Shown piece by piece: positions 59,652 to 64,000 of a stretch of DNA of 64,000 nucleotides. This stretch comes from Mycolicibacterium lutetiense. Lineage in GTDB: Bacteria > Actinomycetota > Actinomycetes > Mycobacteriales > Mycobacteriaceae. Location: the NCBI RefSeq assembly GCF_017876775.1, contig NZ_JAGIOP010000002.1, forward strand, positions 868,001 to 932,000. The letters run 5' to 3'. The position numbers and the translations under genes are program-made. The notes below the pieces were generated by a model. The model was given only the letters and a program-made list of their open reading frames with translations. It was not told the DNA's origin and ran no database searches. Position 1 is the stretch's first letter; each line of letters opens with the position of its first letter.

Positions 59652-60905
59652 TCACACGTAGCGGCTGCGACCGGCCAGCGCCCCCGCCACCATCTGCACC
59701 ACGTAGACGACGAGCAGCATGGCGAACGGCGCGGCCCAGCCGGCGGTCATGTTGTGGAGCAGGCCGAAGAAGAACGGACCGACACCGGCCAGCAGATAGC
59801 CGAAGCCCTGCACCATCCCGGACAGTCGGGCGGTGTCCTCGGCATTGCGGGCCCGCAGCGCAATCACCGTGAGCGCCAACGAGAAGACGCTCATCCCGAT
59901 GCCGACGAGGATGCTCCACAGCAACGGCGCGGCCCCCGGATCGACGAGCAGTCCGACGGTGCCGGCCATCCCGATCACGCCCAGCCCCACGATCCAGCCG
60001 CTCTGGTTCTTCTGCTTGGCCGCCAGCGGCGGAACGATCAGGCTGATCGGGACGGCAAGGATGGACACCAACCCGAGCAGCAGGCCGGCGTTTGTCTTGC
60101 TGACTCCGTTGTCGATGAACACCTCCGGTAGCCACCCCATCACGACATAGGCCAGGAACGACTGGCAGCCGAAGAACAGCGTGACCGTCCAGGCCAGCGG
60201 ACTGCGCAGCAGCGAGCGGCCGGCAGTCCCCGACGTGGACCGCTCGGTGCGGGCACCGCTGATTCCCCTCGCCCCCACCAACCAGAACAGCAGCGCGACG
60301 GTGGACAGCAGCGCCCAGGAGCCCAGCGCTCCCCGCCAGCCGCCGAGCAGTGGCTCCAGTGGCGGCGTGATGGCCGAACCCAGCGCTCCGCCGCCCTGCA
60401 GGGCGGCGGTGTAGATACCTGTCATCAGGCCGACCTGCGCCGGAAACGATCCCTTGATCACCACCGGGATCAGCACATTGACCAGCGCGATACCTCCGGT
60501 GGCCACCAGCGTTCCACCGATCACCACATACGGCCCGTCGAGCACGCGGATGACCAGGCCGATGCTCAGAATCACCATCGCGATCGAGATCGCCCGCCCC
60601 AAACCGACGCGGCGGGCCAGCCACGGGGCCGCCAGCCCCGCCGCCGCAAAGCACAATCCAGGCAGGGTGGTCAGCGCGCCGGCCCACACCGCCGACGCAC
60701 CCAGCGACTCGCGCATCTCACCGAGGACCGGGCCGATGCTGGTGATCGCGGGGCGCAGGTTCAGGGCGGTCAGGATCACCGCAACGACGAGCAGGGTGCC
60801 ACCGGCAGCCATCGCTGCAGGACGGATCTCTACGGCACCGTCCAGCTCGAGCTCAAGATCATGCTCGTAACTGTTCAGGGATTTCTTGCCGTCGGTCCGT
60901 CTCAC
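59652..60905 (-). CDS. MFS transporter of the CynX/NimT type
   Basis: The 417-residue product has 12 membrane helices after a short cytoplasmic N-terminus. Leu-Asn-Leu-Arg-Pro-Ala-Ile-Thr-Ser in helix 1, and the later Phe-Phe-Gly-Cys-Gln-Ser, are the markers of the cyanate/nitroimidazole-type (CynX/NimT/YycB) branch. The substrate is unknown. GTG 60905 is chosen; there is no ribosome site, so it may be leaderless. It is divergent from a FadR-type regulator over 47 bp. Confidence 0.9.
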   Translation of the reverse strand: MRRTDGKKSLNSYEHDLELELDGAVEIRPAAMAAGGTLLVVAVILTALNLRPAITSIGPVLGEMRESLGASAVWAGALTTLPGLCFAAAGLAAPWLARRVGLGRAISIAMVILSIGLVIRVLDGPYVVIGGTLVATGGIALVNVLIPVVIKGSFPAQVGLMTGIYTAALQGGGALGSAITPPLEPLLGGWRGALGSWALLSTVALLFWLVGARGISGARTERSTSGTAGRSLLRSPLAWTVTLFFGCQSFLAYVVMGWLPEVFIDNGVSKTNAGLLLGLVSILAVPISLIVPPLAAKQKNQSGWIVGLGVIGMAGTVGLLVDPGAAPLLWSILVGIGMSVFSLALTVIALRARNAEDTARLSGMVQGFGYLLAGVGPFFFGLLHNMTAGWAAPFAMLLVVYVVQMVAGALAGRSRYV

Positions 60906-60922
60906 CCGGCTATGATGCCATA

Positions 60923-60939
60923 CATCCCATGATTGGATG
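60923..60939. promoter_or_regulatory. CATCC-N7-GGATG inverted repeat
   Basis: A perfect 5-bp inverted repeat (60923-60927 with 60935-60939) in the 47-bp divergent gap between the transporter and the FadR-type regulator. It is the likely operator of that regulator. Confidence 0.5.
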
Positions 60940-60952
60940 AAAGGGTTTTTCC

Positions 60953-61660
60953 GTGCCACTCGCCACAACGCGTCGGACCGGCCTGGTCGACCAGGTGATC
61001 GACCAGCTGCGCGCCCTGGTCACCTCGGGCGAATGGCCGGTCGACAGCCGGATTCCCACCGAACCCGAACTGGTCGAGGCGCTCGGCGTGGGCCGCAATA
61101 CGGTCCGCGAAGCGATCCGCGCGTTGGCGCACAACGGCATTTTCGAAGTACGACAGGGCGCCGGCACCTACGTGCGAGCCACCAGCGAGGTATCAGCAGC
61201 CCTGCGCCGACTGTGCGGGTCCGAGATGCGCGACGTGCTACAGGTCCGACGCTGCCTTGAGGTGGAGGGCGCCCGCCTGGCCGCCGGCGCCCGCACCGAA
61301 GAGGACCTGGTCGAGCTGCGCGCCCACCTGGCCCACACCGACACCACCGACCACGCGCGATTCACCCACTCCGACACCGAATTCCACCTCGCCGTGGTGC
61401 GGGCGTCACACAACCCGGTGCTGATCGAGATCTACCGCGGGCTCCTGGAGGCGATCACCGCCAGCGTCGCGACCGCGAGCGCGGGCCCCGGCGGGATGTT
61501 CGCGCACGACGATCTGGTCGAAGCGATCGCAGACGGCGACGTGGACCGCGCCGGCCTGGAGGCCGCGGGGTTCCTCGACGAGATCCTGGCCCGGACGTCA
61601 CCGGGCACCGCCTCAGAACGGGGCGTCGTCCATCCGGCCCCGGGTCAACGGCAGCCGTAG
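60953..61660 (+). CDS. GntR-family regulator, FadR/FCD subfamily
   Basis: The 235-residue product has the GntR winged helix (Ile-Pro-Thr-Glu-Pro-Glu-Leu-Val-Glu-Ala-Leu-Gly-Val-Gly-Arg-Asn-Thr-Val-Arg-Glu-Ala) and an all-helical FCD domain. That domain has Asp and His metal/ligand residues (Asp-Thr-Glu-Phe-His and Ala-His-Asp-Asp). It probably senses an organic acid that the adjacent transporter moves. GTG 60953 has AAAGGG upstream. It overlaps the convergent sensor kinase by 48 bp. Confidence 0.92.
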   Translation: MPLATTRRTGLVDQVIDQLRALVTSGEWPVDSRIPTEPELVEALGVGRNTVREAIRALAHNGIFEVRQGAGTYVRATSEVSAALRRLCGSEMRDVLQVRRCLEVEGARLAAGARTEEDLVELRAHLAHTDTTDHARFTHSDTEFHLAVVRASHNPVLIEIYRGLLEAITASVATASAGPGGMFAHDDLVEAIADGDVDRAGLEAAGFLDEILARTSPGTASERGVVHPAPGQRQP

Positions 61661-63010
61661 CAACAGCCGCGCACCCCCCAAGGGGCTCTCCACCAAAGCG
61701 GCTGTGCCACCGTGCAATTCCGCCTGCTGAGCCACCAGAGCGAGACCCAGGCCGGAACCTGACCGGGACGCCGTCGATCCACGGGCGAACCGCTCGAACA
61801 CCTCGGCCCGCTCGGCCTCGGGCACACCCGAGCCGTTGTCATCGACGACGATCTGCACATCGTCGGCCGAACTGACCGCACTGAGCCGGATTTCGGTGGC
61901 ACCGCCGTGCTTGACGGCATTGGCGATCGCGTTGTCGATCACCAGCCGCAGACCCGCCGGCATGCCCAGCATCAACACGGTCGGCGAGGGCATCAGCGTG
62001 GCGCGCAGACCCGGATAGGTCCGCAGAGCATCATGCGCCGCGCGGTCGAGCAGCTCGGTGACATCCATCGGCACGAAATCCTCGACTGTGGTCAACTCCC
62101 CCTGAGCCAATCGCTCCAGGGCCGTCAGGGTGCCCTCGATCCGGCTCTGTGTGCGCAGCACGTCCCCGATCACCTCATCGCGCTGCTCGTCGGTCATGTC
62201 GAGGGTGGACAGCACTTCCAGGTTGGTGCGCATCGCGGTGAGCGGGGTCCGCAGTTCATGGGACGCCACCGCGGCGAAGTCGCGGGCCGATTCCAGGGCG
62301 GCCTTGGTGCGTTCCTGCTCATCGCCGATGCGCGCCAGCATGCCCTCGACCGCCTCGGCGATCTGCACGGCCTCGCGCACACCGCGCACCTGCACCTCGT
62401 CGGGCTTGGACTGGGCGTTGATGGCACGAGCCTGCTGTGCCAACAGCCGGAACGGGGTGATCATGACGAGCGAGATCATCCAGCCGACAACGATGGTGCT
62501 GCCGATGACGCCACCGCAGATCAGCAATACCCGCAGGTGCAGTTCATCGATGCGGCGCTGCGTCTCGGCCAGCGGCGCCCCCAGCGCGATGACGGCCGGG
62601 CCCGCGGTGAACGTGCGGACCCGATACTCGACGCCGTCGATAGTCGTGTTCGTGTAACCGTTCTCCAGCTTCGGCAGCACGATGTCGCTGGGCACCGAGA
62701 CGCTCACGCCGCCGATGTGCGCGGTGCGGACCAGCCCGCCGTCGTCGGTCAGTGGCTTGTCGGTCGCGCCCTGCCTCGTGGCGGTGAGAAGCGTGCTCAC
62801 GTCACCGAGGCTGCTCAACGAGTCGAGCCGCCGGTCCAGCTGGCTGTACTGGTCGTTGGTGACGCCGATCCACACCCAGGTCCCGAGCGTGATGACAGTG
62901 ACCACCACCGATAACGCACCCACGATGACGATCGTGCGCAGCGACAACACGCGCATCACCGGCCGCAGCACCGGGCGCAGCAGTTGAAGGACGCGATCTT
63001 CGAGATTCAC
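61613..63010 (-). CDS. Sensor histidine kinase, PrrB-like, without adjacent response regulator
   Basis: The 465-residue product has two membrane helices (about 24-45 and 148-170) around an extracytoplasmic sensor domain with Leu-Pro-Lys-Leu-Glu-Asn-Gly-Tyr. HAMP follows, then the H box (Ser-His-Glu-Leu-Arg-Thr-Pro-Leu-Thr-Ala-Met-Arg) and N, G1 and G2 boxes (Asn-Ala-Ile-Ala-Asn-Ala-Val-Lys-His-Gly; Asp-Asp-Asn-Gly-Ser-Gly-Val; Gly-Ser-Gly-Leu-Gly-Leu). It resembles M. tuberculosis PrrB throughout. GTG 63010 is a reasonable start. The usual partner prrA is not upstream; a Clp-N protein on the other strand is. Confidence 0.92.
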   Translation of the reverse strand: MNLEDRVLQLLRPVLRPVMRVLSLRTIVIVGALSVVVTVITLGTWVWIGVTNDQYSQLDRRLDSLSSLGDVSTLLTATRQGATDKPLTDDGGLVRTAHIGGVSVSVPSDIVLPKLENGYTNTTIDGVEYRVRTFTAGPAVIALGAPLAETQRRIDELHLRVLLICGGVIGSTIVVGWMISLVMITPFRLLAQQARAINAQSKPDEVQVRGVREAVQIAEAVEGMLARIGDEQERTKAALESARDFAAVASHELRTPLTAMRTNLEVLSTLDMTDEQRDEVIGDVLRTQSRIEGTLTALERLAQGELTTVEDFVPMDVTELLDRAAHDALRTYPGLRATLMPSPTVLMLGMPAGLRLVIDNAIANAVKHGGATEIRLSAVSSADDVQIVVDDNGSGVPEAERAEVFERFARGSTASRSGSGLGLALVAQQAELHGGTAALVESPLGGARLLLRLPLTRGRMDDAPF

Positions 63011-63075
63011 CGCCGTTATCTTGCCCGATCCGCGCGGGTCGGCTCCTCCAGCACCGCGCCGACGACCCATTCAAC

Positions 63076-63120
63076 GTCAACCCATGGTTGACGATCAGCT
63101 ACCGTCAACCTACAGTTGAC
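63076..63120. promoter_or_regulatory. Two GTCAAC-N5-GTTGAC operators
   Basis: Perfect palindromes at 63076-63092 (spacer CCATG) and 63104-63120 (spacer CTACA), 28 bp apart. The second ends two bases before the ATG of the Clp-N/HTH gene, so bound protein would cover the start of a leaderless or near-leaderless mRNA. Confidence 0.7.
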
Positions 63121-63122
63121 GC

Positions 63123-63869
63123 ATGAGCAAGCCCATCACCATCACCAACCCCGTCCGCCTCGACGACCTCATCGGTGCGATCAAGATGGCTCATACCGAA
63201 CCGCTCGAGCAGCTGATCGACGCCGTGATCGCCGCCGACGCCCTCGGCGACATCGCCGACCACCTCATCGGACACTTCGTCGATCAGGCCAGGCGCTCGG
63301 GCGCATCCTGGACCGAGATCGGCAAGTCCATGGGCGTCACCAAACAGGCCGCCCAGAAACGCTTCGTGCCAAAGGTTCCCGATTTCGACCCGGCCACCCT
63401 TGACCCCAATGCCGGATTCGGCCGGTTCACCCCGCGGGCCCGCAACGTCGTCGTGGCCTCCCAGAACACCGCCCACGGAGCGGGCAACGCCGAGATCGCC
63501 CCCGAGCACCTGGTCCTGGCACTGTTCACCGAACCCGACGGACTGGCCGCCAAACTCCTTGCCAACCAAGGCATCACCGCCGAGACCGCCCGCGCCACCA
63601 TCACTCTGCCACCGCCCGCCGAGTCGGTCCCGGCCTTGATCCCGTTCAATCCGGGGGCCAAGAAGGCGCTCGAACTGACCTTCCGCCAAGCCCTGCGGCT
63701 GGGACACAACTACGTCGGCACCGAGCACATCCTGCTCGCCCTGGCCGAGGCCGAAGGCGACGACGGCCCGCTACACCGACTCGGCGCCGATCCCGACCGG
63801 TTCGAAACCGAGTTGACCGCAGCCCTGGCACAGCTCACCGCCCCGAATCCAGACGACGGCGAGGACTGA
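63123..63869 (+). CDS. Clp N-domain protein with HTH
   Basis: The 248-residue product starts with a helical region and a helix-turn-helix (Ser-Trp-Thr-Glu-Ile-Gly-Lys-Ser-Met-Gly-Val-Thr-Lys-Gln-Ala). Two Clp N-terminal repeats follow (Phe-Thr-Pro-Arg-Ala-Arg onward, and Leu-Gly-His-Asn-Tyr-Val-Gly-Thr-Glu-His-Ile-Leu-Leu-Ala-Leu). There is no ATPase domain, so it is not ClpC itself; it could be an adaptor or regulator. The two palindromes directly upstream suggest it represses its own gene. Confidence 0.88.
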   Translation: MSKPITITNPVRLDDLIGAIKMAHTEPLEQLIDAVIAADALGDIADHLIGHFVDQARRSGASWTEIGKSMGVTKQAAQKRFVPKVPDFDPATLDPNAGFGRFTPRARNVVVASQNTAHGAGNAEIAPEHLVLALFTEPDGLAAKLLANQGITAETARATITLPPPAESVPALIPFNPGAKKALELTFRQALRLGHNYVGTEHILLALAEAEGDDGPLHRLGADPDRFETELTAALAQLTAPNPDDGED

Positions 63870-63932
63870 GCCGGGAATCCAGATCGACAAGGTCGGCGGC
63901 GGCGGGTCCTGGTGTGTCCTGACCCATCCGGC

Positions 63933-63946
63933 TGTAACACGTTTCA
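63933..63946. promoter_or_regulatory. KstR-like motif
   Basis: The 14-mer TGTAACACGTTTCA fits the relaxed KstR consensus TnnAACnnGTTnnA. It precedes a start codon at 63959 by 12 bases. A single loose match can occur by chance. Confidence 0.3.
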
Positions 63947-63958
63947 CTTTGTGCGATC

Positions 63959-64000
63959 ATGCCTGGCATGCCTCGCTGGTTTGCGCTCATGTTCACGGCC
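63959..64000 (+). CDS. Start of an unknown protein, cut by the window end
   Basis: ATG 63959 (or ATG 63968) opens a frame of hydrophobic residues (Met-Pro-Arg-Trp-Phe-Ala-Leu-Met-Phe-Thr-Ala) that runs off the edge after 14 codons. It could be a signal peptide or membrane helix. No ribosome site is seen and nothing more can be said. Confidence 0.35.
   Translation, partial: MPGMPRWFALMFTA

Noticed and set aside
1..64000. CRISPR arrays, rRNA genes or insertion sequences
   Set aside because: No regularly spaced repeats, no rRNA-like stretches and no transposase genes or terminal inverted repeats were seen.

Overview
The window is chromosomal DNA of a mycobacterium, probably a rapid grower of the Mycolicibacterium type. 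The evidence is uniformly GC-rich coding DNA with many GTG starts, a PPE-family protein, a WXG100-type secretion pair, the phosphatidylinositol mannoside genes (pgsA, patA, pimA), and a gene order matching the M. tuberculosis Rv2587-Rv2617 region (secD-yajC-gabT-CAR/fadD9, ruvCAB, yebC, pdxT-tesB-pdxS, pimA-patA-pgsA-HIT-thrS). The species is not assigned.

Layout. 1-3669: start of secD, yajC, gabT and a membrane protein. 3870-11162: two tandem carboxylic acid reductase genes, each with its own copy of the same promoter/operator element and each followed by a strong hairpin. 11240-17472: a MarR/hydrolase pair, the ruvC-ruvA-ruvB operon, a TetR/hydrolase pair and an NAD-binding protein. 17423-18982: yebC and small membrane proteins. 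19011-23791: an accessory cluster with a LuxC-type acyl-CoA reductase, a TetR regulator and three oxidoreductase/decarboxylase-type genes, followed by a GT39-like glycosyltransferase (to 25667). 25728-34566: a tightly coupled leftward operon thrS-HIT-pgsA-patA-pimA-Nudix-pdxS-tesB-pdxT, which combines tRNA charging, PIM lipid synthesis and vitamin B6 synthesis. 34641-39599: hot-dog thioesterase, PGPGW membrane protein, DUF1990, reductases, SDR and a ketopantoate reductase-like gene. 39453-43555: a sulfur-stress locus (rhodanese, TauE, DUF302, divergent CstB-like persulfide dioxygenase, thioredoxin, tiny Cys-rich protein) around three CsoR/CstR-type palindromes. 43594-46934: a VTT-domain protein, tex and tRNA-Val(CAC).

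47596-52540 is the most unusual part. A tRNA-Gly/Cys/Val array is followed by a type VII secretion pair (a WXG100 partner whose Trp codon is TGA, and a large WXG-domain protein), a small membrane protein that may be its immunity protein, a decayed excisionase-like gene and a Ser/Thr kinase. The segment is closed by a second tRNA-Gly inside a 144-bp direct repeat. This looks like a tRNA-bounded island of about 4.8 kb.

52531-64000: a membrane alpha/beta hydrolase whose stop codon lies in the second tRNA-Gly; a TetR-heme oxygenase pair; an IdeR-like box in front of a PPE gene; a membrane protein; a class I DAHP synthase preceded by what looks like an aromatic-amino-acid attenuator (leader peptide with Tyr-Trp-Arg-Phe); a CynX/NimT-type transporter with a FadR-type regulator; a PrrB-like sensor kinase without an adjacent response regulator; and a Clp-N/HTH protein preceded by two perfect palindromes. 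All functions are inferred from reading the sequence; no database search was run.
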